DNA of 64,000 bases from Parapristionchus giblindavisi (GCA_943737045.1 CALSFV010000288.1:434001-498000); one strand, 5' to 3'. Numbered from the stretch's first letter, positions 24,101-37,800 are shown. The notes: generated by a model from the letters alone, not told the origin. Numbers and translations: made by a program.

Positions 24101-26587
24101 CTTCTCCACCGTTGAGAAAAACGCACTCTTTAAATTTTCGGAAAGTTTTTTTGAACGTTTTTTCAATGCATATAATTTTATTTTTATTAGAAGTCCTGTG
24201 AAATTATGAGGAAACGCCATAAAATTCGATAAAATAAGAGAAAAAGGTATGTCGCGCGAAGAAGTGGGCGGAGTCTGAGTATTGCGCGGCAAAGAGCGGA
24301 ATTTGTATCGTCTGGACAGTTTTAATTCTATAATAACAATAAGCGCAATAATTGGAATACCAGAGCAGTTGGCAAAATGAAATCTTGATGAGTTGTAAGT
24401 GAAACATAAAAAAAACCATCATATTGACCGTATAAAATACACTTGTTTATTTGGTACGAGAGTAGCCAACCACTGCCACAATGAATTTCTATGTTTAGAG
24501 AGACTGGTGAGAGAGTAGGTAGATCAGAGAGAACGAGGAAGGAAAGGAGGAAAGAGTGGGGAATTAATCGATAGTTCTTCCTCTGTTTAGCAGCAGTAGC
24601 AATGCAATTATGCAAGTACATTTTATACGGACAATATTCACAGTTTTCAGATTCACCAAGCACTACATGTTCTTCCACGACAGTTTCGCCTTGCTGCCCA
24701 CCATTGAAGTGAGAAGATTTTTGAATTTTTCAAACGAAAATATCGATTGATTTATTAGATATTGGATTTGCGAAAGCGTGACATCGATCGATTACGAATA
24801 CCACTTGATGTTCCTATCGAGCAAACCTCGAGGGTACTGACAAGGAGTCAGGTACTATCGAATGATCGATTATTTCTAGCCCAGAGTGGACAGCTGACTT
24901 GAACCGAGCTATTGGCAAATGGTGGAATTCACCCTATAAATTTTTTCGTCCATCATCATTTAATAATTATTGATTTAAATGCAAAATTGATTGATTGATT
25001 GATCGATAATATTGACTTTTATCGGTCGCGGAATAGCTAGAAATCGCTAGCAAGATTTCTCATATATTTTGTGCTAACAAGTGCTGATAAGATAATTATT
25101 TTCGAGCCTCGTGGAGCTCATATGTGCTTCCATTTAAGCTCTTAATTTCGAATGTTCAGGCGTTCCTGGATCATCTTTTCCTTGTTGCCAACTCCATTCT
25201 AACAGTGATCGATGGGAAGAACAATACTGTCAAGTCTTGGCAGACCGATATCAATCCCAATGTATGCATTATCTATTTTAATTGACACCCCGACCAATTT
25301 TGAAGCTCTCGCTCGTTAGCTTTCTTTGCCTACGAGACAGTGTTGCCAGAGCGGAGGGCAAAATGTGTTTTTAACCATAGGCCTTAATCGATTCAATTTT
25401 TTTCACATATTCGTTTGCAGGCAAAGGCTCGCGTTATCTCAGTGAAGAAGGACTATGATCGGGATGAAGTGAGGATATACATTCTCGTAAAGGTGAGTGC
25501 CCGAAGATCTTGGGTTGGCACTCCCCGAGGTAACTCGCTCTGCCAAGACTCTCGCTAAAGGGACGGAAACCTTTGTCAACGGTCTATTCAATGGCTTACG
25601 CTTTCTCGTTGTGAGAGCACAGAGAAATAGTGTGCACAATGAAGAGACCGTTGAGACAGGTTACGCTCCCTTTAATGAGGAAAACAAGAGAGCACTGCCA
25701 GTGCAGAGAGTTTCAAATTAGCTCGAAATGTGCTTTTAAAAAGTTTCATTTCTTAAGGCCTGGTGGACGCCGATCACTGGATACGCGAAACTGAAGGTGG
25801 CTTGTATGCCGATGGATCAAGTGTTGCCGGTAAGAATTTCCTTTTTTAACAATAGTATCTTCAATTCACACACATATTCTCCGCTGTTTACGATCTTTAA
25901 TGAAAAAAAGTACGACATCGTAAAAAAATCTACTATTATTGAGGTCAGTATAGCGAAAATTTCCAGGAATCGACGATAAAGAAAGAGTATCGACGCATCA
26001 AGGCTCTTGTGAACGCCCCAAGGGTATGTCTCTGAAAATATCAAAAAAAATTCTGAAAACAATTCCACGGGCTTATTGAATCTAAAAATATGGGTACATC
26101 AAAGTCGAGTACTGGGGAAACTCCTCCTCGAGGGTATGACTATCACGATATTGGTCTACACTCTCTCTCTACCTGCGGAAGCTAACAATAAGACTCCACC
26201 TCGAACATTTTTTGGGGGAAACGATCGCTTAGGTGGTGTTACATTTTCAAAACGGGCGCACGCCGTAACCCCCTCCGCCGCGTCTCCGTAGTTACGGCGT
26301 GCGCACGTTTTGAAAAATGTAACACCGCCTTAGGCCTTCACCTTATAGTCATCTGTTCTCCCCGATTTTTATAACTTATTTTAAGCACAGGACTCGTGAA
26401 AGGGGAAGAAATAAAGACATAGTGGTGTGCATTGTTTTATTTTGCTTGATGATTTCACTATAGTTCAATAATTCAGGCATCGCTTTCTGCCCATATCACG
26501 GGTGAGCATCAACTTCTACTCCAGCGAAGGCATACAATGAGAGATCGAATAATGCCTCCGTGCTTGAAGGATATGACTAGTATTTGA
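21176..26587 (+). CDS. Unidentified multi-exon gene, probably soluble product
   Basis: The start ATG lies just after an acceptor (TTTTATTCAG at 21161-21170, possible trans-splice site). Exons: 21176-21265, 21383 to about 21510, 22037-22172, 22548-22624, 22898-22942, 23208-23325, 23432-23512, 23637-23725, 24651-24708, 25160-25261, 25421-25492, 25758-25829, 25967-26023, 26477-26587. From 23208 on all phases agree, giving WENIYTFGETHFFTPWEN, HYMFFHDSFALLPT, VISVKKDYDRDEVRIYIL and a basic C-terminus. Between about 22000 and 22950 they do not: each of several frames gives plausible peptides but no GT-AG choice joins them cleanly, so an exon is misplaced or a frameshift exists. No signal peptide or clear membrane segment. 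Poly(A) signal AATAAA near 26592. Family not recognised. Confidence 0.55.
21645..21761. repeat. Family 1 hairpin MITE
   Basis: Starts TTTAAAGGGACACTCTGAG and ends GCTCGATGTGTGCATTCAA; intron of the unidentified 21-26 kb gene. Confidence 0.7.
22304..22408. repeat. Family 1 hairpin MITE
   Basis: Starts TTAAAGGGTCACCACGAGCT; the right arm is partly deleted (AGTGTAAATAAGCTTGGGG). Intron of the 21-26 kb gene. Confidence 0.7.
24422..24636 (+). repeat. 210-bp TIR MITE (family L), copy 2
   Basis: Ends TATTGACCGTATAAAATACA and ATTTTATACGGACAATA. It stops 14 bp before the acceptor used by exon 24651-24708, so the branch-point region of that intron must lie in or at the MITE. Confidence 0.85.
25281..25373. 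repeat. Family 1 hairpin MITE
   Basis: ACACCCCGACCAATTTTGAA on the left, TGCCAGAGCGGAGGGCAAAA on the right. Intron between exons 25160-25261 and 25421-25492. Confidence 0.7.
25517..25740. repeat. Nested MITEs: family 2 hairpin inside family 1
   Basis: Family 1 arms (left CTCCCCGAGGTAACTCGCTC, right GCAGAGAGTTTCAAATTAGC) are split by a family 2 hairpin at 25555-25675 (GGTTACGCTCCCTTTAA end). The nesting order shows that family 2 was active after this family 1 copy landed. Confidence 0.75.
26228..26333. repeat. GC-rich hairpin MITE (family J), copy 2
   Basis: Nearly perfect arms from TTAGGTGGTGTTACATTTTC to AATGTAACACCGCCTTA with the core ACGCCGTAACCCC. Last intron of the 21-26 kb gene. Confidence 0.85.
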
Positions 26588-26642
26588 TCATAATAAACAT
26601 ATTTATTGAATTAACTAATCTTGTAAAAAAATAATTCACTGC

Positions 26643-26715
26643 TTAAAGCGATACCCTAAGCTAATTCTCTGGCCACACTCTCTTGTTTTCTTTGTTTGCG
26701 AGAGAGTGTGACCAG
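26643..26715. repeat. Left half of a split family 1 MITE
   Basis: Ends GAGAGAGTGTGACCAG; the matching right half resumes at 28336 with CAGAGCGGAGAG. The two halves share the CAG duplicated on insertion of the 1.62-kb element. Confidence 0.85.
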
Positions 26716-28335
26716 CCGCCGTACCAAATAGGGGTGGTAGATCAAGAGGTCGACCCTAATTTCTCTCTTTTTTCTATAGGAATCGGCTCTATTTTGGGGC
26801 TCATCTCGACTGTAATTCCTATCAAGTCGAGAGACAGAAATGGGGGTGAGGTAGAGAGGGAAAGAAAGTGAGAGATCACAAGAGGGAATAGGGTAGACGA
26901 GAAATTGAGGCTATTCCGAGCGCCTCAAAAATCTGTCTGTCTGCGTCTCTTGTTTAGCACACTATTTCTCTCTATCTCACCCATAATTTTTCAAAACACC
27001 GCACGAGTGATTTTATGGTCGAGATATTTAGAGTTGACCCGGCTGACTGAGCGTGACACAATGTGATATACTGTAACTCCACATTGTCATCCCGCAAGTC
27101 TCCGCTCCTTTTATTTTATTGTTTAGATTATTATTATGTGTTATTGTTTTGTTTACTTGTTTAATAATACATTTTGTATGAATCGATACTATAGTCTATT
27201 GTTCTTTACATTTTGACGATCGTTCATCGTTAATTTCACCGATATGGAACATGAAAGTTATGAAGTAGTAGAACGCTGTTTTAGTTTTATTTCATATAAT
27301 TTCAGGATCACAGGGAATCGTCATCTCTTATAAAGATGATCTCCCATTCTACTATATTTTGTTACTATTCATTGATATAGCATCCACCGGGATGAACTCC
27401 CATGGTAGCTTTACTCAATGAAATAGTACGAAATATCAATAGTTGGTGGATCATCTCTTGTGAACAATAGTCAACTCTATTGAATAAGGTAAGAATATAT
27501 ACGTTGCTACTGTTCTAGTTTAATTTCATGTAATTTCAGGATCCTTATGATGAAGGTGTCGTCCGCTACTATCGATAATAGTTCATTCATTGATCAAAGG
27601 TAAGAATTTAAGAGTTTGCATTGTTCTAATTTTATTTAATTAAATTTCAGGATCTTTGACGTGCACTACCTACGATGCGTCTCGACAATTAAATATTAAT
27701 GATTGAAGAATTAAAGGTACAGTAATTATTAACCATCAATATTTTTCATTTTACTTATTTATTTATAATTATTTAAATTTCTAGAGACGTTCGTACGATG
27801 GTTCAAGGACAACGGTAGAAGAATGGAAGATGAACCAGCAAAAATTATTGGATGGATCTTTGTGATGGATGGGTGGATGGATGGATGGAGAATGATTTTT
27901 GAAGTATTATTGATATTGAGTTGATCGACTATTATCATTGTTTTGTGTTAAAGAAACTATTATAGCTATTGTTGAATCCCCCTTTCCCTTCCTTTTCTCA
28001 TTCTTCCTTTTCATATCCCTCTTTTTTCGCTATCTTTATTGAGCATCATATCATTTGCAACATTTTCATAACATTACACATATTCGATTTTTTTCTTTTC
28101 AAAAATTTTTCTATTTAGTTCTTTCCTCCATTTACTGCATTTTGTTCATCACTTGTTTTAATTTTCGTTATCCCATAATTCCTATTCAATCGCTCATCGA
28201 TCAGTTTTGTGCCACTTTCCTGTTTGATCTATTTCCGCTATCATGTCGACTACAAATAAAGGCCTTCCTATCTCACATATCGATTGACTCAAGGGGGGGG
28301 GACTGATTTTAGGGTCCACCTATTTGGTACGGCGG
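26716..28335. mobile_element. 1.62-kb TIR DNA element inserted in a MITE (element X)
   Basis: Terminal inverted repeats CCGCCGTACCAAATAGG at both ends, with a 3-bp CAG duplication (26713-26715 and 28336-28338) that is resolved by the interrupted family 1 MITE. No recognisable transposase; the interior has purine-rich tracts, a GGATGGATGG run near 27865, and three intron-like segments ending AATTTCAGGATC at about 27306, 27544 and 27652. A 3-bp duplication suits PIF/Harbinger or CACTA elements, but these ends match neither consensus well. Confidence 0.85.
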
Positions 28336-28374
28336 CAGAGCGGAGAGTAAAATGCACTTGGGGTGTGCCTTTAA
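28336..28374. repeat. Right half of the split family 1 MITE
   Basis: CAGAGCGGAGAGTAAAATGC continuing to GGGGTGTGCCTTTAA, the canonical right end. Confidence 0.85.
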
Positions 28375-28877
28375 GTTCTGACTTGTTCTTGTTATGTATG
28401 ATTTACAACGAGGTATAAAAGATGATGAGAAGTACTCAATAAACGTGAACTGATCATTATTCAAACCGCATCTTTTTTTCGATTTTCATTGTATTCTGTT
28501 ATATATTTTTTTCGAAAACGCATAAATAATATTAATATTTTTTCAACTTAATATGCATATATGTACATCGAAATATCATGAGAAATGGAGAGACGTCTCA
28601 AATAGAGAGCAGATATTTACATAACTCTATTCAATGATTACTTCATTCTTCTGCGAATCACATTCTGAAATCGGTCGCACTTACTGTTTCGGTGAGTTTT
28701 TCCAGCTGATTTTCAAATCGTAAGAATTCGTAAGTGGAGGCGTTTTCCAAAAATGCACCTCCATCACTTGTGACGCCAACGGTTTGTCAACGTTCATGAA
28801 TACATCATCCGGAGACGATCATTCTCAGCAATGCTAAATTTTCAAATATGTAAATTGTCTACTTTAAACAATTCTAG

Positions 28878-31800
28878 ATGAAGCCGGACAGATCTCCTCC
28901 ACCTGTGAGTGCGACTCCGAGGGACTTCTTTCAAAGTTCACACAGCAACTATGATAGTGTAGTTCGTCGCAGGGCGTGAGTACTTAAATGAACTTACTTA
29001 GTGAAGGTCGATTAAGTCAATGTTAGGCAAGACCTTTTAAACTTACTTAGCCAAGGTCATATATCACGCTATCTGAGAAAATCGACATATGTGTGGTATT
29101 GACGAAAAATGAATTTTCCGGTTTTATGTATGATAATTACAGGCTCCATGAGTGAAGTACATTGGTACTTGGAAATATCTTCCAATTGAAAATTCGCATC
29201 AGGGGGTGCGTTTGGTGTAGGTTGGCGCTGTTTCCTAATAAGTTTATTTCGAATCCAATCGATTCGGGAGTGGGCGTAATCGACTCCTTGGCCAATTCTA
29301 AGAAACTATTTCCGAGGAGAGTTTTTCGAGCAAAGGTCAACGAACGTTGGAATTGGAAAAAAATTGCATTAAATTAATTCTCACTATTTTCCCATGGCGA
29401 ACTACAATTTTTTATTTGCTTAATAGCTTCTACATGTCATTACACATCTTCAATTTAAAAAGTATAATTTTTAAAAAATTACAAGTTTGTGAACGAATCA
29501 ATTTTGTTCGCTGTATTCAATTGTGGTGAGGATTGGCGAGGTTTCCTAAAAAGTTTATTTCGAAACCAATCGATTCGGGAGTAGGCGCATTCGAATCCTT
29601 GTCTAATTCTAAGAAACTATTACTAAGGAGAGTTTTTCGATCAACGGTCAACGAACGCTGATATTGGGAATTTTCGAAAAAAATGTTTACATTAAATTAA
29701 TTCTCACTATTTTCCATAATTCTCTCTATGTTGAAGCGATTGAGCAAATAAAAAGTTTACTTTCGCCATGGAAAATGGTGAGAATTAATTTAATGTAAAT
29801 ATTTTTTCGAAAATTCCCAATATCAGCGTTCGTTGACCGTTGATCGAAAAACTCTCCTTAGCAATAGTTTCTTAGAATTAGACAACGATTCGAATGCGCC
29901 TACTCCCGAATCGATTGGTTTCGAAATAAACTTTTTAGGAAACCTCGCCAATCCTCACCACAATTGAATACAGCGAACAAAATTGATTCGTTCACAAACT
30001 TGTAATTTTTTAAAAATTATACTTTTTAAATTGAAGATGTGTAATGACATGTAGAAGCTATTAAGCAAATAAAAAATTGTAGTTCGCCATGGGAAAATAG
30101 TGAGAATTAATTTAATGTAATTTTTTTTCCAATTCCATCGTTCGTTGACCTTTGCTCGAAAAACTCTCCTCGGCAATAGTTTCTTAGAATTGGCCAAGGA
30201 GTCGATTACGCCCACTCCCGAATCGATTGGATTCGAAATAAACTTATTAGGAAACAGCGCCAAACAACACCAAACGCACCCCCTGATGCGAATTTTCAAT
30301 TGGAAGATATTTCCAAGTACCAATGTACTTCACTCATGGAGCCTGTAATTATCATACATAAAACCGGAAAATTCATTTTTCGTCAATACCAAGAAAAAAA
30401 TCGGTTGTTGAATTCTCTCAGATAGTGTGTTATATTGGTATTGATCAGATCTCGCGATTACCATTTGACATAAGTCCTCGCTTACACATAGAAAAAATTT
30501 TACTCTAAAAGACCTGTAATATTTTGAGATATTTTTTTAATATGTTGAACGATTTTTAGCATAAAACGCGTTAAATATACATAACACTGCTCAGATCTTG
30601 TGTAGTTTGGAGGACACTTATTATGTAAAAGGCTCAAAAACATTGTTTAGCAACAGCCCAGGCACAGCCTCTCCCAGTTCGACTAAGCGTAACTCTTCTG
30701 GTGCATCAGGCACAACCAATCATAGTAGGTCGTTTTAAAATTATCTGCTGTGTTTATTTATTTATTTATTCTTTTTACCCCAGACATTTTCAGAAAAAGC
30801 CAAGAACTCGAATCAGAGGCTCCACAGCGCCTGTGGTGATCTCTTGTAAGCATTTTTTTCAATTATTTTTCTTTTCATGTTGTATACACTCACAGAAAAT
30901 TCACTAACCGTCTAGTGAATTATTGCGGCCTTATGCGAAGTCCGGAAATATTCACTTACTCTCTAGTGAATTGATTCACTACCCTTACCGCGACAGTTCG
31001 GCCGAGAGTAAGGGAATAATTCACTAAGCGAAATTTCTGTGAGTGTAGGGTACATTTGCATTCTTTTTGATGAACTGGGATGAAAATGGGTGGATTTTGT
31101 GTAATAAGAATGGGCGGAGTATATGCTATGATTAAAGTCGTGTTGTCTTCCACTTGTTCGTCGTTATCGGCTTAATCATCTCGGCCATCTTCATCTTCGA
31201 GCACTGCATGCTCCACGAGATCGTACAGGTAACTTAACTCTTTCAAAGTCACTGTCGGGTTCAAGTATTATGTAATGCAGTAGTAGAGTTGGCTATTCGG
31301 GGGTTGCGGGCCCGCAATGAACTTGACTTTTTATTGCTAATGATTGCGGGCCCGCAATGCAGTGTAAAATCATTGCGGGCCCGCTAACTTGGATGGAGGG
31401 GAGGGGGAGCGATTGTGGGCCCGCAATAGCATTGCGGGCCCACAATCGCTCCCCCTCCCCTCCATCCAAGTTAGCGTTATTGCCAACCCTATGCAGTAGT
31501 GTAGCATAGTTTTATTAAATCAGCTATAGCATTAGTAGGGGGTGCAGACAAAAAACTATGATAGCAACGTTTGGCAATTTCACATGCTGTAAAAAAATGG
31601 TTCAAAATGATCTTTGATCTTCACAGCGAAATCCTTTAACCACAAATTTAAGTAAAGGTGATCTTTGATCTTTGATCATTTTCAGGAAGGATCTGCGTAC
31701 CGTTCGATCCCCGTGCATAACTACTACGGACTGTCGATTATGACGAACGACCTGGACTGTTCCATACTGGCAAGGTGATAAACTCACGCGAATTGTGCAT

Positions 31801-34800
31801 GTATATTATTGTGCGTATAAAATGTACTTGCATACGAAAATGACAAACGGGCTCTAAAGAACGGAAGTCACTCAAAGGCTAGATCTCGCCCAACTCTCGA
31901 TTGTCTCTCCGCTGCCTCTCACCTAACCCTGCCGACCTTCGCCGTGCGCTATTTGGTATATAAAAGAGATCGGCATAGTTTCTTACCCATGCAAGTCTCT
32001 TCTACAAATAAAACAAGTGATTTTTATACGCTCAATACGGCAGAGTCGAAAACCGCCGACGCGAACCGCAACGCGTGTGTCTACTATTCTGTTTACTTCT
32101 CTATCTGAATTACAATCATTTTCGATCGATATTCCATGTTAACTTATATTCAGGCGCTGTTTCATGCAAGAGGACAGCATCCGAATGTGCATGACTCGGG
32201 TAAGTTATACAGTGCCGTATATTCGGGGGGCGCCCGTTTCGGCAACGCCCGTTTCGGCAACGAGTTATAAATCGGTTGGGAGATGGTGTATGGAAACAAA
32301 AATTGTACCATTGTTATCAGTGTGGGTGTACGGTATTGGGCTACCGTAACCCTCGGGAATCGCGAACTGATTTTTTTCATTCGACCCATGACCCGGGGTT
32401 CATGGTTGAAAATGGCCGAAGTCGAAAAATTCATAACACTCCGAGACCAAATACTAGTTGCCATAATATCAATAGTGAGCCAACTTTTATCTTTCTGGTT
32501 ACCGTAACCCGAACTACAGTAATCAAACCGGGATTTGAAGTGCATTTTGCCGTATTATTGCAGGTTACGGTAACTAGATCACGGTAGTACGGGTTACGGT
32601 ATCCATAAAGATAAAAGTTGGCTCACTATTGATATAATGGCAACTAGTATTTGGTCTCGGAGTGTTATCAATTTTTCGACTTCGGCCATTTTCAACCATG
32701 AACCCCGGGTCATGGGTCGACTAAAAAAATCAGTTCACGATTCCCGACGGTTACGGTAGCCCAATACCGTACACCCACACTGAAAACAATGGTACAATTT
32801 TTGTTACCATACACCATCTCCCAACCGATTTATAACTCGTTGCCGAAACGGGCGTTGCCGAAATGGGCGCCCCCCGTATATTCGCCTTCCCCCACAGGCA
32901 CATCGTTGTGAGAGCGGTTAACGTGTATCAGAGAAAAGGATAGAGGGAGTACGTAAAAGTGAGAGAGCGCTGACGGTTACACTGCACCAGAATGCAACCG
33001 TATTTTGCAAGCTTTCAAAGACCGCTTTCGCTGTGTTGGAGAAACGTAACCGATCTCATTATTTTGTGGGTTGTGTGACACTTTTACAAGTCTGTGCTCA
33101 GCCTTACTAATTGCTTCATTTCACATAAAATAGTGTAATTTATTCGATACCTCTGAAAAGTTTTGATTTTTAGAAATGTCGCGCATCTGTAATTCAAAGA
33201 TAATTAGCAATTGAACATCTTCAAGTTCTGCCAGAGCTAACCAATAACTTTTAACTCAATAATTTTAATAACTAAATATTTTTCCTGATGTGCATGGAAT
33301 TCTAGTCTTTAGTCTTCGCTCATGAAATTAGCTCCGACTATCATAATATTTGTACCGTAATCTCAGGCGCTTTTGTGTATGCAACTCATTCGTCCCGACG
33401 TCTTTCAAGATGGACAAAATCGACACTTTTTCGTGAATCTCTTCGACAGCAACGTCAACAGCTACAGGGACATTGCGTTAGTTTTCTTTTTGTTGCTTCT
33501 ATGCATTGCTGCATTTGGACGCGTAAACACGTTTGAAACGCTACACTCGCGTAAACTTCCACATGATTTCGATGCAGTACAGTACAGCCCGGTCGTGTTT
33601 TGTACACATTCTGCGCTGCGCTCCGCTGCGGGGCGCATTTGGTCGCATCATTTATTTCCTTTGCGTATGAATATTTTTGAATTCTCAAAGTTTCATGGCG
33701 CACTAAAAAATAGTGGAAAACGGAAAATGGCGACTTTCCGGGGTCTAAAAAAGTACACTGGAAAACCGAAAATGGAAACTCGAAATTTGAATTCGCGGGC
33801 GCTAATAAGGCGTAAGGCGCGGGAATTCAAATTCTGACTTTCTAGCTGCGATTTTCTGCGGTTATAAAACTTATATAAAGCCGAAATTTCATTTTTCGAC
33901 CTTTATGAAGCGTAGGAACTTGAATTCCTACTTAACATCCTTTTTAAACCGCAGAAAACCGCATTTGGATTGCCAGAATTTGAATTCCCGCACCTTTTTT
34001 CGCGCCCGCGTATTCAAATTTTCGAGTTTCCAGGTGCTTTTTTAGACCCTGGAAAGTCGCCATTTTCCGTTTTCCACTATTTTTTAGTGCGCCATTAATC
34101 ATGAGTTTCCGTGATAAAAAGTTCTTTTAATGACTAAAGAAACTGAAACAAAATTTTTATTAATGAGAAAAAACAATTAAAAGGCAAATCACACTGGTCC
34201 GAAAATGATCACTATTAATTTATTGGAAAGGTATACTGTAATATTGCGCATCGATCGCACGATCGCCGTAAGACCAATTTCAAAATTTACAGTACCCATC
34301 ATTTTCGGACCAGTGTGATTTACCTTTTAATTATGTTTTCTCATTAATAAAAATTTTGTTTCAGTTTCTTTAGTCATTAAAAGAACTTTTTATCACGGAA
34401 ACTCATGATTAAGACTTTGAGAATTCAAAAATATTCATACGCAAAGGAAATAACTGATGTGTCCAAATGCGCCCCGCAGCGGAGCGTAGCGCAGAATGTG
34501 TACAAAACACGAGCGGGCTGTACTGTATATTTATTTCCTGCTAAAAATATCGTATCGATTTTTTAAAATCATTTACTAAATCGATTTTTTTGCATTCTTT
34601 CCATTTACAGCAACACCGAACCCAAGAACCTACACGCGTTCGTAAATAAGTCCGCCATTTTTCGGTATGTATAATTTTAAATATCTGAGAACATAATTCG
34701 TTAATATGGCAGTGGATATTTTCACGAAGCAAGCGATAGTTGTCGGAAATGAGAATTAAGATAATAATTAGATAGGAAAAAATCTTAACACCTTCGGTTT

Positions 34801-37800
34801 CTGAGAGAAGGAATCGAATGCCAGAAACCGAAGAAGTTCCAAAAAATCTTGGTAGATAGGAATTATTGAATTTTAAAACACTATATTAAAGGAGCTTGAG
34901 CAACATCGGTCCCGAGTTCCTTTACCCAATCGTTCACAATTCAGTAGGACTGCCTTCTGAGGGACAGGTATGGCAAAAAAACTAAGTACCGTAATCAAAT
35001 ATGGCAGTATCACCGTACCCAGGCAGAGTGATGTTGCCGTACTGCTGTACGGTAGTTTTACCCTAAAAAAAAGTACGCTGGTGTTACCCAACCAGTGGCA
35101 CCATCATACCTCATTCCTCAATTACAGTATCCACTTAGGTATTCTTCTTTCCCCGTGAGCTCGAGCTATCCGACAAGAAGAAGCTCTACGAGTCGCACTT
35201 CGATCACATCGATTTCAAGGGACCTGAACGGCGTACGGTAAGTGTATAATCGATAACTGCAGCGCGCGACCGCAACGCGTCCGGTTCAGGGCATCTATCT
35301 GAAGCAATCGAGCATGCAGCACTTGATCAACATGATCAAGGACATGGATCTACTCAGCAGCGGCGACCTTATTTTCGGTAATTTTACCTGCTGTACTCAT
35401 CTACTTTATACATAAGCACACCGCCATATTTTATATTTACGAATTTTAATAAATTAAATTATTCAGACACTGATGTCAATTTCGAACAATTGCTTGCTTG
35501 GGTGAGATTTTGCGACTATCAGTATGTGGTCGTATCCGTAAAACAAAATCAACCCGTTTACCTTCAATCATGACGGGAGCGTTTGACTCTCCGCTCTGGT
35601 AGCAAAATATCTCGTAGTCAAAGAAAGCGAGGGAAAAAATAAAATTTGACTTTTCAGACGGGTACTTCGGAATTCTTCACTGGCACTGGTCCTGCAGGCA
35701 AATTGGCCAATGGAGTTATCAAGCACTTCTTTAGTAATCTTTTGCCATTCTTCTCCCGATACTTGTGCTGGTGCTTCTTCAAATATCATAACGCTTCTTT
35801 AACATTATTTTAGTTACTTTCCCAACGATTATTTATGTTCAAATATTCTACACGAAATACAATATGTTAATAAATTTCCAAATGCCAATGCACTTAACAA
35901 TAAATAAAAATAAAAATAAATAAAAATAAAAAAAATGTAAATAAAAATAGCCATTTCAGCAATAATTGACACGTATGCAGAATACCGATCGCGAGAATGG
36001 TATGTCAATTATGACTCGGACGACGAAGTTATCATGAAAGTTTATCGCTACTGTTTGGTTAAATCACTAGAAAACGCTGACGACGTGTTAGCTGGAATAT
36101 ATGTATGAGTTTACAGCTTATTTATTTATTTATTTATTCCATTCTGTCAACTTTTGATCATATTCGCGAAAGATCGATAGAATGGACAAACTAACAACCC
36201 CACCTCACCTGATAAAGGAAAGAATGCATTTAAACTTCATTAAAAATATTTCAGGACGAAGATTATAAGAACACGGGTGAAGATATGGACTCTTTCCCAA
36301 CTAAAGAAACATTGGAAAAGCTTCCCAAATTAGTTCGTACTTACGTTATTCAGCAGGGTTTTCATTGTGCTGTGCAATTTTATGCGTTTACGAGAAAACC
36401 TGGAACAGAAAAACTGTGGGGGATAGGGAGATCCTCAAAACATAAAAAGTTTGCTTAAAATTCGTCACTGACTTGAAGATTACTTTAATTCTACATGAAG
36501 TGAGAGAACATTTGACGAAACGCATTACAGCATACACCATTTGAAGTAGACTTGCAAGTTTCTTTCACGTGAAAATGATAAGTACATTTTAAGTTTTGAA
36601 ATAACAGAGTAAGGAGATTGCTAGCACGGTTCCACTTCGCTTCACTAGAAAACGTCTTTTCCAGGTTAATATTAAGCCAACCGCCTCCTTCATCTTTGCC
36701 ACCTTGCGTCAAAACGAGAAAGGGTAAGACAATCTGCATAGATGTGTTTTTTGAGAATTCGAAATCATTCGATTTTTTTGTAGATTTCGCATTCTCGACA
36801 TTATCGCATCGACGATAACAGCCACGCGAAAACGCAAAGTGTACGACTTAATTGTTATAAATAAAAGTTTAAAGTGAGCGTAACCTCACTCAATGGTCTC
36901 TTCGACGCGCAATGCTCTCTCGTTGTTAGAGAACAGAAAAATAGTGTGCGCAATGAAGAGACCATTGAGTTAACGTTTCCTTTAATTTGATCTATTTTCA
37001 GAATGCGCGATGGTAAGGTGGATTATGAGGGCGCAACCGCTTTAAAGGTATCTACCCTGAGTCATTGAAAGAAACAACGAAAACTATGATTTCCAAGAAT
37101 ACCTACGCATAGAGAAGAAAAATATTCATATGCCACTGAAATAAATGATGCGTCCAAAATCTCGCCGCTGTCTTTACTGGCGGAACTACTAAATAAATAA
37201 ACAACTTAAATAATCTGCTTACAGTACACTCGTGACGGCGTTGATATGTATGCGCCCTTTGATATCACTTCTCCCATAATCATAACAACGCCCGAGGTTG
37301 GTTAATTTTAATGAAATTATCAATATTATACCTTGGGAATACACAAAATAAAAAAAATTTAAAAATGAACTTCAGAAAAGTCCAAAATAATGAATTGGTA
37401 CGTCGGCTGAATGCATGTATTTCATATCTACTGGATCAAACACATTGCGATTTCTCTTACAATGATATTTGTGTGCTTATAGTTGTGTGACTGAAATATT
37501 CAATGTTTATTTCATGATTGGGCACTCCTGGCTTATTGCTATTTTCAAACAGTTGGTCCGATTATCAATTCCCTGCTCGCAACAAACCCCAATTAGATAT
37601 TCTTATTCTATGCCTTATTTTCATACACTTCAGCCAAAAAAAAACTGGATTCCAAAAGTGATCCTTGATTTATTGTAGACGAAGATAGCCATCGCATCAT
37701 CTTCAGTAGGCGAACGAGCATTCCACGCGAGTATCATTATGGCTATTCGAATCATGATCAAGCTCAGAATGGGATCCACTGGTATGCGATTATAATTCCG

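Noticed and set aside
35568..35789. 73-aa minus-strand frame with a helical, protein-like composition
   Set aside because: It overlaps a plus-strand exon that fits splice phase with its neighbours; no minus-strand splice or promoter context.
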